DNA from: CAZFVY01 sp964522665
GTDB taxonomy: Bacteria > Verrucomicrobiota > Verrucomicrobiia > Limisphaerales > CAZFVY01
Assembly: GCA_964522665.1 (NCBI GenBank)
Contig: CAZFVY010000156.1
Location: forward strand, 1-10,889
Direction of reading: 5' to 3'
DNA: 10,889 nucleotides
This document shows, piece by piece, positions 1 through 7,400 of this stretch (positions within the stretch are counted from its first letter, which is position 1; each line of letters starts with the position of its first letter). The position numbers and the translations under genes are program-made. Below the pieces are notes generated by a model. That model did not search any database, was not told the origin of the DNA, and saw only the letters and a list, made by a program, of their open reading frames with translations.

Positions 1-1682
1 ACGGCCACGCGCGGCGCCGCCGTTTCATTGCGGTAAATGAGCGCCGGTCCGTTCAAGGAGTTGACCACCACGTCCAAATCCCCGTCGTTATCCAGGTCCG
101 CCAGCGCCATGCCGTGACAGACCTGTCGGGAATCGAAGCCCCACTTCGTGCCAGTTTCCTCAAACGTCAGGTCGCCGCGATTGCGAAAAACATAGTTGGG
201 CGTTGCGAGGCGCGGATACTTCAGCAGTTTTAGGCGCGCCTCCTTCCCCGATTGCCCGCCTTGGGCCTTGAGGGCGTTCATCGTGTCCATATCCTGCGTG
301 TCAAAGGCGTGGCCATTCGCGATCAGGAGGTCCTCATAGCCATCAAGGTCCACATCGAGAAAGACCGCGCACCACGTCCAGTCGGACGCCGCCAAGCCGC
401 TGTAGGCGCCGATATCGGCGTAGGTGCCGTCGCCGCGATTGCGCAGGAGCACATTTTGCCGGATTTGAGGACGGTCTTCGATTTCCCCGATGATCGGTGG
501 GATGCGATCGGCGCCATCGATCTGCGACATGACCAGGCGATGGAATCGGCTCAGCATGTCCGCCGTAAAAATATCGTCGTGCCCGTCGCGCGAAATATCC
601 GCGACATCGACGCTCATGGAAAAATTGCTGGTGTGGCGAATCGCGAGACGGTTGGCGGCGCGAAAATGCCCTTTGCCGTCGTTCATCCAAATCCGATCGG
701 GCGTCTGAAAATCGTTGCACACGTAAAGGTCCGGAAAACCGTCCTGGTTCAAGTCACGAAACATGACCGACAATCCTAAATCCCAGGGAGCCTCGGCCAA
801 AGGCCGGCCATCTTCGTCCAGGAAAGTCCCGTCCGTCCAGGAAGCAGGCGTAAAATTGCCTTTGCCATCGTTGAGGTAGAGCACGTGCGGTTCGCCAAGC
901 TCGATCATTTTTCCGTCGTCCGTGATGCGAATTCGCTTGGCCCAACGACCGATGACTTTGGCTTTGCCGTTTTCGATCTTGGTGGCGGGTGTTCCCCCAC
1001 CCCGCAGGAGCGAGGTTTCGCCGTAATTGGCCACGTAAAGGTCCAGGTCGCCGTCACCGTCGATATCGGCCAACGCGATCGACGTGCTGCCCGTCCGCGT
1101 GACTATTCCAGGGGGCAACGGTTGCTCGGTGAAATGGCCATGGCCGTCGTTGATGAAGATCACGTTGGGTCCACCGCACGAAGTCACGATCAGGTCGAGC
1201 CAGCCGTCACCATTCACGTCCGCGAAAGTCGCGCCGGTCGAGGCCCGGTTCGCGCAACGGACGCCCGCGGCGTCGGTGACATCCTCGAACTTCCAAGCGC
1301 CCAAATTGCGGTAAAGGACATTATGCCCGTTGAGATTGCAGAAATAGATGTCACACAATCCGTCCCCGTCAAAATCACCCAACGCGACGCCGGCGCCGTT
1401 GAGGAGATTCTGATTATCCATGGCCTTCTCGTCCGGCAGCGCGTTCGTGAAGGTGATGCCACTCTCGGCGCTGCCTACCAGCGTGAACCCGGTCTTGCCC
1501 ACCGCCGGAACCGGAAGCTCCGCCACGCGATAGCCCTCGCGCTGCTGCCACGGATAAGCCGCCGATCGTCCCGCGTCGGGGTGAACGAAAACGGCCAAAA
1601 GCAGTGTCGCGGCCCCGATCCACGGGAAAGAAGATGGTCGGCTTGAATTCACTATTTTATTGTCGCGATAGCCAAAAATCAT
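1..1682 (-). CDS. secreted FG-GAP/VCBS repeat protein, probable ASPIC/UnbV (CRTAC1-like) type; C-terminus outside window
   Basis: This leftward reading frame is open to the window edge, giving about 560 visible residues. It carries seven calcium-binding loops of the form DxDxDGxxD: DFDGDGLCD (103-111), DVNGDGWLD (155-163), DIDGDGDLD (206-214), DLNQDGFPD (310-318), DISRDGHDD (362-370), DVDLDGYED (443-451) and DLDNDGDLD (529-537). Most are followed about 10 residues later by a pattern like LYRN or WMNDGKGHF. This is the FG-GAP/VCBS beta-propeller signature, and in the family such proteins often end in an ASPIC/UnbV domain, which would fall just outside the window. Residues 22-42 form a hydrophobic stretch ending in small residues, consistent with a signal peptide, so the protein is probably exported. 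I chose the ATG at 1682. A GTG at 1652 would give a more typical short signal peptide, and neither has a clear ribosome site. The biological role is unknown; such proteins are thought to bind ligands or surfaces outside the cell. Confidence 0.88.
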   Translation of the reverse strand, partial: MIFGYRDNKIVNSSRPSSFPWIGAATLLLAVFVHPDAGRSAAYPWQQREGYRVAELPVPAVGKTGFTLVGSAESGITFTNALPDEKAMDNQNLLNGAGVALGDFDGDGLCDIYFCNLNGHNVLYRNLGAWKFEDVTDAAGVRCANRASTGATFADVNGDGWLDLIVTSCGGPNVIFINDGHGHFTEQPLPPGIVTRTGSTSIALADIDGDGDLDLYVANYGETSLLRGGGTPATKIENGKAKVIGRWAKRIRITDDGKMIELGEPHVLYLNDGKGNFTPASWTDGTFLDEDGRPLAEAPWDLGLSVMFRDLNQDGFPDLYVCNDFQTPDRIWMNDGKGHFRAANRLAIRHTSNFSMSVDVADISRDGHDDIFTADMLSRFHRLVMSQIDGADRIPPIIGEIEDRPQIRQNVLLRNRGDGTYADIGAYSGLAASDWTWCAVFLDVDLDGYEDLLIANGHAFDTQDMDTMNALKAQGGQSGKEARLKLLKYPRLATPNYVFRNRGDLTFEETGTKWGFDSRQVCHGMALADLDNDGDLDVVVNSLNGPALIYRNETAAPRVA

Positions 1683-1699
1683 TACGTAGCTGACTCCAA

Positions 1700-3226
1700 A
1701 TGGCAAGCTGCTGCTCCGATACCGGAAGGGAACCTCGTCAAGCCCGTTCCCGATCGCTCAACGACGACCCGGCAGAAGCCGCGGCGCTCGCTGAGCGCGC
1801 CAACCCAAACGACCACCCAAGCGTCTCCCGCCCAACGCAAAACGTCGGCGCCGCGTCCAAGATTGTATCGGTGTTCCTGGGTTTGACTCTGCTCATCATT
1901 ACGGTCGCGCTCAACGAAGGCTTGGACTCAGCGCAAGCGGGAGACTGGCCGCAGTTTCTCGGTCCGCACGGGAACGGTATTTCCGACGAAACCGGTTTGC
2001 TCGACCAGTGGCCAACGAACGGCGTCCCGGTGGTCTGGTCTCGTCCCGTCGGAACCGGTTACAGCGCGCCCTCAACGCGGGGAAATCTGCTGGTATTGCC
2101 GCACCGGCAAGGCGACGAGGAGATCGTCGAAGCCTTTGATCCCGCGGATGGAAAGCCACTCTGGCGCTATGCCTACCCAAGCCATTACATCGATCCTTAC
2201 GGCTACAACAACGGCCCTCGCTGCACTCCGCTGTTGACCGCTGATCGCTGCTATACCTTTGGCGCCGAAGGCCGTTTGGTTTGCCTGGATTCCAAAAGCG
2301 GTCAACTCATTTGGTCACGGGACACGGCGAAGGATTGGGAGGTTCCCGAGGCGTTCTTCGGGGTTGGCAGCACTCCCATCCTCGAAGGCAAATACCTTTT
2401 GGTCATGGTCGGCGGCCAACCGAATTCGGGCATGGTCGCGTTGGATGCGGCGACCGGAAAAACGGTCTGGGAAAGCGTCGGCCAGAAGAACTGGCAAGGG
2501 CAGCCGATGATCGGCTGGGCGGGTGAACGGACCGTGAATTGGCGCACCTGGGACAAACAGGCCAGCTATTCGAGTCCGTTTGCGGCCACCATCAATGGCA
2601 AGCGGCAGGTGTTTTGCCTGATGCGTCAAGGGTTGGTTGCCCTGGACCCTGCGACAGGCGAAGTCAATTTCAGCCGGTGGTTCTGTGCGACGGTGAACGA
2701 ATCAGTCAACGCGTCGCGGCCGGTGGTGGTGGACGATACGGTGTTCATCTCCGCGGCCTACTATCGCGTCGGCTCGGCGCTCTTGAAGGTCAAACCCGAC
2801 GGACGCGGATTCGATGAGCTCTGGCATGGCACGGCGCTGGAGACTCACTGGACGACGCCAATCTACCACGATGGCTATCTTTACGCGTTCAGCGGGCGCA
2901 ACGAGCCCGACGCGCGGTTTCGCTGCGTCGAATTCAAAACCGGCAAAGTCATGTGGGATCGCGACGAACGGTGGCAGCCGCATAGCAGCCTTACGCCCAG
3001 CGTCTATGGGCGTGGATCAATCACGATGGCGGACGGCAAGCTGATCGTGCTCGGTGAAGGCGGATTGCTGGGCCTGTTCAAACTCAATCCACAACAACCC
3101 GAGGAATTGGGGCGATTTCAAGTCCCGCAAATGCATTACCCGTGCTGGGCCGCGCCCGTGTTGTCCAATCGACGACTTTTTCTTCGGTGCGAGGATCGGC
3201 TCGTTTGCCTGAACATCGCGAAATGA
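1700..3226 (+). CDS. secreted PQQ-like (BamB-type) beta-propeller protein
   Basis: The 508-residue product has repeated blade motifs of the form D-x-x-T/S-G-x-x-x-W: FDPADGKPLW (near 145), LDSKSGQLIW (near 196), LDAATGKTVW (near 248), LDPATGEV (near 314) and VEFKTGKVMW (near 411). This is the PQQ-like quinoprotein fold shared with alcohol dehydrogenases and BamB. The catalytic quinone and calcium ligands of true dehydrogenases are not evident, so a binding or scaffolding role is more likely than enzymatic activity. The mature part begins around DWPQFLGP (82-89), an N-terminal motif I associate with planctomycete and verrucomicrobial homologues. Residues 55-71 are a hydrophobic signal segment ending near SAQA, so export is expected. 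The first 54 residues are arginine- and serine-rich and unusually long for a signal n-region. Translation may start later, for example at the GTG at 1871, but no ribosome site decides it. It lies 34 bases upstream of the epimerase gene and may be co-transcribed with it. Confidence 0.87.
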   Translation: MASCCSDTGREPRQARSRSLNDDPAEAAALAERANPNDHPSVSRPTQNVGAASKIVSVFLGLTLLIITVALNEGLDSAQAGDWPQFLGPHGNGISDETGLLDQWPTNGVPVVWSRPVGTGYSAPSTRGNLLVLPHRQGDEEIVEAFDPADGKPLWRYAYPSHYIDPYGYNNGPRCTPLLTADRCYTFGAEGRLVCLDSKSGQLIWSRDTAKDWEVPEAFFGVGSTPILEGKYLLVMVGGQPNSGMVALDAATGKTVWESVGQKNWQGQPMIGWAGERTVNWRTWDKQASYSSPFAATINGKRQVFCLMRQGLVALDPATGEVNFSRWFCATVNESVNASRPVVVDDTVFISAAYYRVGSALLKVKPDGRGFDELWHGTALETHWTTPIYHDGYLYAFSGRNEPDARFRCVEFKTGKVMWDRDERWQPHSSLTPSVYGRGSITMADGKLIVLGEGGLLGLFKLNPQQPEELGRFQVPQMHYPCWAAPVLSNRRLFLRCEDRLVCLNIAK

Positions 3227-3260
3227 GCCGGCCGGGCAACTGGCGCATCACCCCTCCCGC

Positions 3261-4319
3261 ATGAAATGCCTCGTTACCGGCGCCGCTGGATTCATCGGCG
3301 CCAATTTGGTCCACGAACTCAGCGCGCGCGGACATCACGTGCGGGCTTTACTGCGAAAACAAAGCGACCCGCGCGGCTTGGCGGGCGCGACGTACGAGCG
3401 CGTGGACGGCGACGTCACCGACCCGGCCAGTTTAAAGCGGGCCGCGGAGGGCTGTGATTGGTGCTTCCACGTCGCGGCCAGTTATCATCTCTGGCTGCGC
3501 GATTACGGCCCGATGTACGCCGCGAACGTCCAGGGCACCGACAATGTGCTCGACGCGGCCGCCGCGGCCGGGTGCTCCCGGATCGTTTACACCAGCACCG
3601 TTGGTTGCATCGGCCTGCCCAAACCGGTCCACGGAGAACTCATCCCAACCGACGAATCAACGCCCGTCAGCGGCGCCCAAATGAGCAATCATTACAAGCG
3701 CTCAAAATGGGAGGCGGAACAGATCGCGTTGAGGTGGGTAGCCCGCGGCCTGCCGGTCGTCATCGTCAACCCGAGCGCGCCCGTCGGACCCCGAGACGTC
3801 AAACCGACGCCCACCGGCCAGGTCATCGTCGATTTTCTGAACCGCAGGATGCCCGGGTATCTGGATACGGGCCTCAACTGGGTCCACGTCCGTGACGTCG
3901 CGATTGGGCACGTGTTGGCGGCGGAAAAAGGGGTCATCGGCCAACGTTACATCCTGGGAAACGCCGTGGGCAACTGGACCATGAAAGAGATGTTCGCGAC
4001 GTTGGCGGAGATCACCGGTGTGCCCGCGCCAACATTCCAGGTTCCTTACGGCATCGCGCTCGCGGCGGCGCACGTCAGCGAAGCGCTCGCCAACGTGACC
4101 GGGCGGCCGCCCAAGGCGCCGCTGGCGGGCGTGCGGATGGCCCGCTACAAAATGTTCTTCAACCCGGGCAAAGCGATCCGCGAACTTGGCTTGCCACAAA
4201 CCCCGCCGCGGCAGGCGTTGACGGACGCGGTGGATTGGTTCCGGCGGGAGGGTTACGTGACCAACGCCGCGCAAACGTCCCGTGATCGTCGGCTCTCGCC
4301 GAACGGCGAGCGAGGGTGA
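3261..4319 (+). CDS. hpnA: HpnA-like NAD(P)-dependent sugar epimerase/reductase (extended SDR)
   Basis: The 352-residue protein is an extended short-chain dehydrogenase. It has the nucleotide-binding GAAGFIG (7-13), the active-site serine in YTST (110-113) and the catalytic pair Y145 and K149 in YKRSK. The stretch VVIVNPSAPVGPRDVKPTP (166-184), followed by VDFLNRRMPGYLDTGLNWVHV, is characteristic of the hopanoid-associated sugar epimerase HpnA, as are ARYKMFF and the ending VDWFRREGY. HpnA is placed in hopanoid side-chain biosynthesis, where it is thought to modify the sugar-derived part. No squalene cyclase or other hpn gene is in the window, so the substrate here is inferred only from similarity. 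A dihydroflavonol-reductase-like role on another sugar or lipid is possible. The last 18 or so residues, ending RRLSPNGERG, extend past the usual family end and are encoded by a hairpin. The start ATG has no visible ribosome site but agrees with the family N-terminus. Confidence 0.85.
   Translation: MKCLVTGAAGFIGANLVHELSARGHHVRALLRKQSDPRGLAGATYERVDGDVTDPASLKRAAEGCDWCFHVAASYHLWLRDYGPMYAANVQGTDNVLDAAAAAGCSRIVYTSTVGCIGLPKPVHGELIPTDESTPVSGAQMSNHYKRSKWEAEQIALRWVARGLPVVIVNPSAPVGPRDVKPTPTGQVIVDFLNRRMPGYLDTGLNWVHVRDVAIGHVLAAEKGVIGQRYILGNAVGNWTMKEMFATLAEITGVPAPTFQVPYGIALAAAHVSEALANVTGRPPKAPLAGVRMARYKMFFNPGKAIRELGLPQTPPRQALTDAVDWFRREGYVTNAAQTSRDRRLSPNGERG
4295..4310. terminator. hairpin at the hpnA/yajQ convergent junction
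   Basis: The perfect inverted repeat CTCGCCGAACGGCGAG lies inside the last codons of the epimerase gene, 20 bases before the stop codon of the oppositely oriented yajQ gene. Its position between two convergent genes suits a bidirectional terminator. It has no T-tract on either side, so this function is inferred from position and symmetry only. Confidence 0.35.
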
Positions 4320-4329
4320 CCGCAAACGC

Positions 4330-4815
4330 TCAGTCGCGAAAATTCTTAAAACTCAGGGCCACCGGAAACTCGTGCTGGCGCACGGCGGCGATCACCGCTT
4401 GCAGATCATCGCGGCTCTTGCCGGTCACGCGAACTTCCTCGCCGAGGATTTGGGTGGTGACCTTGACCTTCGTGTCGCGGATGAAGCCGGTGACCTGTTT
4501 GGCCACTGGAGCGTCGATCCCCTGCTTGATCTTGATGACCTGTCGGGCGTGGCCGAGTGGTGAGACGTCCGGCTCGCCTTTGTCGATGTTTTTGAGGCTG
4601 ATTTGTCGTTTGGCCAATTTGCCGATTATGATCTCGATCAGCGCATGAATCTTGAATTGGTCCTCGGCCGAAAGTTTGATTTCGTTCTTCTCGAGCACGA
4701 TTTCGGCCTTGCTGCCCTTGAAATCGAACCGATTAGCCAGTTCCTTCCGGGCCTGGTTCACGGCGTTTTCGATTTCCATCGGATTCACTTCGGATACAAT
4801 ATCGAAAGATGGCAT
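4330..4815 (-). CDS. yajQ: YajQ family nucleotide-binding protein (DUF520)
   Basis: The 161-residue protein matches the YajQ family over its full length, beginning MPSFDIVSEVNPMEIENAV and ending with the family tail PVALSFKNFRD. Other hallmarks are ELANRFDFKGSKAEI near residue 26, DKGEPDVSPLG near 79 and IKIKQGIDAPVAKQVTGFI near 94. It is a small cytoplasmic two-domain protein. In Xanthomonas and Pseudomonas, members bind cyclic di-GMP and act with a transcription factor to control virulence and biofilm genes. Whether this one does so is not shown by sequence. It points leftward, ends 10 bases from the convergent hpnA stop, and its start codon overlaps the start of the divergent flippase gene. 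No Shine-Dalgarno sequence is visible, but the N-terminus is exactly that of the family, so the start is secure. A cyclic di-GMP effector beside a polysaccharide locus is suggestive but may be coincidence. Confidence 0.95.
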   Translation of the reverse strand: MPSFDIVSEVNPMEIENAVNQARKELANRFDFKGSKAEIVLEKNEIKLSAEDQFKIHALIEIIIGKLAKRQISLKNIDKGEPDVSPLGHARQVIKIKQGIDAPVAKQVTGFIRDTKVKVTTQILGEEVRVTGKSRDDLQAVIAAVRQHEFPVALSFKNFRD

Positions 4816-6239
4816 TGGCCGAGCTTAATGAAGTAAAAAAAGAACGCAACGCAAAGACGATTGCCTCGCTTTGGGACCGCTGCCGAAAATCGGCGGTGGC
4901 ATACGGGGTCTTCGCGACCGCGGTTCGTTTTGGAAGCAACACCGTGTTGCTGCTTTTCGCGCTGACGCGCCTCTCGACGAGCGACTACGCCGAATGGGCG
5001 GTTTTCTTGGCCCTGGGTGGCTTCGCCAATCTGGCAGACTTTGGGTTCGGCTCGTCGATCTCGCGCGTTTATAGCTTTCTCTGGGCGGGCGCGGACGATT
5101 TCGACGCCGAAGGTCTCCGGCCTCCGCCGGAGCGGGGAGAACCGAATTTCGCTCGCCTGCGGCAATTCAACGCCACCACGCGGTTTCTTTACGTCCGCCT
5201 GGCGTTCGGAGGCACGCTCTTGCTCGCGGTCGCAGGCACCATCTACCTAATGGCCGCCATTCCCGCCATGCACCGGAACGGACCATTCTGGGTGGCTTGG
5301 GGACTGTATCTCGTCGCGATTGGTTTTAGTTTGGGCACCTCTCATTGGCCAATGGCCTGCCAGGGGGTCAATCAGGTTCGCCAGATACAAGCCGCCTATT
5401 TGTGGAGCAGTCTGGCTTACGTGGCCAGCGCGGCGATCCTGCTCCTGTATGGCTTCGGCGTCACCTCGATGGTCATTGGAACCGCGACTCGAGCGTTCGT
5501 GCTCATGGTTCTCACTCGCCACTACTATCGCAAGGCGGTAAACACCGCGGGCGGGGAGTTGGTCTTGCCGGACCTCCGCATGGTGAAGCGCCTCTGGCCA
5601 AACGCGCGAAAATTTGGCATCATCGCGATCGGAGCCTGCCTGATCAGTCAGGGTAACGTCCTGATCAGTAAACTGTTTCTGGAGGATCGATGGACCGCTT
5701 CGATTGGACTGAGCGTTCAGCTTGGGACCTTTATGCTTAATTTGGGGAATCTCTGGCTGAATGTAAAATGGCCGGAAATTGCGATTCTTCGCACGCAGGG
5801 AAAGCTGCGGCAAATGTCGAGGTTGTTCGCGCGCCGACTCTTTTTTTTTATGGCGAGTTACGCGGTACTGGCCCTGGGCGTGGTTCTCTCCGGGAACCGA
5901 CTACTGGCCTGGAAAGGCACGGCGACCCGATTGCTACCAACCCCCCAACTGCTATTCTACTTCGCCTACCTAGGAGGCCAGGCTTTTTACGGGGCCTTTG
6001 GAATGCTAACCTTTACCGAAAATGTGGTGCCTTTTTTCCGTATCGCGATTGGAACGGGGGTTGCAATGTTCCTATTAAGTTTGGTAATGACAAAAATGTT
6101 TGGAGTTTGGGGACTATTGATTGCGCCTTTCCTGGCCGAGGCGGCTTATAGCGCTTGGTTCACCATCCGTCGCGGTTTTCAGGGCCAGCCGCTATCGCTG
6201 AAGGAAATGATCACCGCGGCGTGTTCGGTCGGCTCATGA
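4809..6239 (+). CDS. polysaccharide/lipid-linked oligosaccharide flippase, Wzx/MATE-like membrane protein
   Basis: The 476-residue product is strongly hydrophobic, with about twelve predicted membrane helices. Examples are the segments near 30-54, 132-150, 158-178 and 195-216, a pair around SQGNVLISKLFL, and a C-terminal pair VAMFLLSLVMTKMFG / GVWGLLIAPFLAEAAYSAWF. An N-terminal helix with FGSNTVLLLFALTRLSTSDYAEWAVFLAL closely resembles the first helix and loop of polysaccharide-export flippases, where the motif is typically LxxxLxxxEYGxxxL. The role would be to flip an undecaprenyl-linked sugar chain across the inner membrane, which fits the glycosyltransferases that follow. The start ATG overlaps the divergent yajQ start by 7 bases and has no ribosome site, so the N-terminal 10-20 residues are uncertain. 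Two oddities are a nine-T tract encoding L344-F347 and an AT-rich patch (about 33% GC at 6061-6120) near the 3' end. The substrate cannot be read from sequence. Confidence 0.82.
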   Translation: MALAELNEVKKERNAKTIASLWDRCRKSAVAYGVFATAVRFGSNTVLLLFALTRLSTSDYAEWAVFLALGGFANLADFGFGSSISRVYSFLWAGADDFDAEGLRPPPERGEPNFARLRQFNATTRFLYVRLAFGGTLLLAVAGTIYLMAAIPAMHRNGPFWVAWGLYLVAIGFSLGTSHWPMACQGVNQVRQIQAAYLWSSLAYVASAAILLLYGFGVTSMVIGTATRAFVLMVLTRHYYRKAVNTAGGELVLPDLRMVKRLWPNARKFGIIAIGACLISQGNVLISKLFLEDRWTASIGLSVQLGTFMLNLGNLWLNVKWPEIAILRTQGKLRQMSRLFARRLFFFMASYAVLALGVVLSGNRLLAWKGTATRLLPTPQLLFYFAYLGGQAFYGAFGMLTFTENVVPFFRIAIGTGVAMFLLSLVMTKMFGVWGLLIAPFLAEAAYSAWFTIRRGFQGQPLSLKEMITAACSVGS

Positions 6240-6327
6240 GAATCGCACTTAGGGTGACCCGCCGCCGTCTCTGTTGAGCGTTCGCCTTTAGCCCGCCAAC
6301 CCAATCACGCGCCATCGTGACCAACTT

Positions 6328-7356
6328 GTGGAACTGACCCCCGACCAAATTACGATCGCGATTACCGTCTATCATCGCCGCCCTTTTCTCACGCAAGCAA
6401 TCGAGAGCGCGCTCGATCAGACCCGCGCCGCGCGTGTCATCCTGGTGGATGATTGCGGTCCTGACGCTTCCCTAGGCGCCGATATTCGGTCGCGCTATGG
6501 CTCCGCGGTCGGATATCACCGTAATCCCCAGCGCCGGGGACTCTTCGACAACTGGAATGCCTGCCTCGAACTCTGTCAGACTCCGTGGATCTCGATTCTC
6601 CATGACGACGATTTTTTGCTGCCCGAATTCGTGGCCGCGACGGTTGAACTTAGCCGCTCGGCCCCGGGCCGCGGTCTTTACCTTGGAACCACGGGATTCG
6701 TTGATGAAATGGGGCAGCCGTTGCGCGGATTAGACGCCCCAGCGGCGCCGGGATGGACGGACGTCGATTTGGAAGCCGCGGCGTTTAACAACACGTTTCT
6801 GTTCCCCGGTCAGTTGTTTCGCGTGGACGACGCGCGCGCGCTCGGGGGCTTTCGGGCAACCTCCCGATATTGCGGCGACTGGGAAATGTGGTTCAAGCTC
6901 GCCGCCCGATACGGCGCGGCAAAATCGGGCGCCAAAGTAGCTTGCTTGCGGATTCACGGCGGCCCCGATCGCGGGACGACCAGTATCGAACGATCGGGGA
7001 AAAAATATGGTCTCGAAAATGTCCAACGCAAACGAAACGTGGCCCTCTTAAGCCGGAACGGTAGATCACTAAGATTTGATCGAGTCGCGATTCAGGCGGC
7101 CTTTCCCTTGCCGATAAAGTTCCTGCTTACCGCCGCCGCCGGCTCCTCTGACCGGATCCTCGCGTATAACGTCGAACTGCTTCGCCGCTCCCGCGCGCCG
7201 AATTGGCGCTATCGCGCGTTTCAGGCCCTGACGGCCGGGCTAGGATCGCAATTCCCCGTCCTCGTTTCTCGGATCTGGAACTTTAGACGGCGCCGGCAGA
7301 CCCAGCCGGTTTACGCGTTGAGCGGTTCTCACGGCAAAGGCGCCCTCCCGACATAG
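6328..7356 (+). CDS. glycosyltransferase family 2 protein
   Basis: The 342-residue protein has a GT-A fold of the family 2 type. It begins with the nucleotide-binding strand ITIAITVYHRRPFL (8-21), followed by ALDQT and VILVDDCGPD (37-46). The metal-binding DxD-type motif is LHDDDFLLPEF (91-101), and the acceptor/catalytic region is CGDWEMWFKLAARYG (182-196). It would transfer a sugar from a nucleotide donor to a growing chain on the cytoplasmic side of the membrane; donor and acceptor are not predictable. The C-terminal 100 residues are basic and lack a clear membrane helix. The start is a GTG at 6328, chosen because it lies just before the first beta strand. No ribosome site is visible. The gene follows the flippase after 88 bases in the same direction, probably in one transcription unit, and ends in a hairpin facing a convergent methyltransferase gene. 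Confidence 0.88.
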   Translation: MELTPDQITIAITVYHRRPFLTQAIESALDQTRAARVILVDDCGPDASLGADIRSRYGSAVGYHRNPQRRGLFDNWNACLELCQTPWISILHDDDFLLPEFVAATVELSRSAPGRGLYLGTTGFVDEMGQPLRGLDAPAAPGWTDVDLEAAAFNNTFLFPGQLFRVDDARALGGFRATSRYCGDWEMWFKLAARYGAAKSGAKVACLRIHGGPDRGTTSIERSGKKYGLENVQRKRNVALLSRNGRSLRFDRVAIQAAFPLPIKFLLTAAAGSSDRILAYNVELLRRSRAPNWRYRAFQALTAGLGSQFPVLVSRIWNFRRRRQTQPVYALSGSHGKGALPT

Positions 7357-7365
7357 CATCGGGAG
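7345..7365. terminator. hairpin overlapping the GT2 stop codon
   Basis: CTCCCGA and TCGGGAG form a perfect 7-base-pair stem around a 7-base loop that contains the TAG stop of the glycosyltransferase. It lies between this gene and the convergent methyltransferase, whose stop is 36 bases further on, so it may end transcription from either side. There is no long T-tract, only CTTCGTTC on the right. Confidence 0.45.
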
Positions 7366-7400
7366 CTTCGTTCAGCTCAAGCGGAGGACGGCGCGCCCGT

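Noticed and set aside
252..1646. Two long rightward open frames (252-779 and 885-1646)
   Set aside because: They lie opposite the FG-GAP gene, whose leftward frame has seven clear calcium loops. Their own translations match no domain and simply mirror the repeats.
3702..4325. Leftward 207-codon frame opposite hpnA
   Set aside because: The translation is rich in Arg, His and Pro with no domain, while the other strand encodes a full HpnA-like protein.
5247..5813. Leftward 188-codon frame opposite the flippase
   Set aside because: It is a shadow of the flippase gene, with a polar, low-complexity product and no recognised motif.
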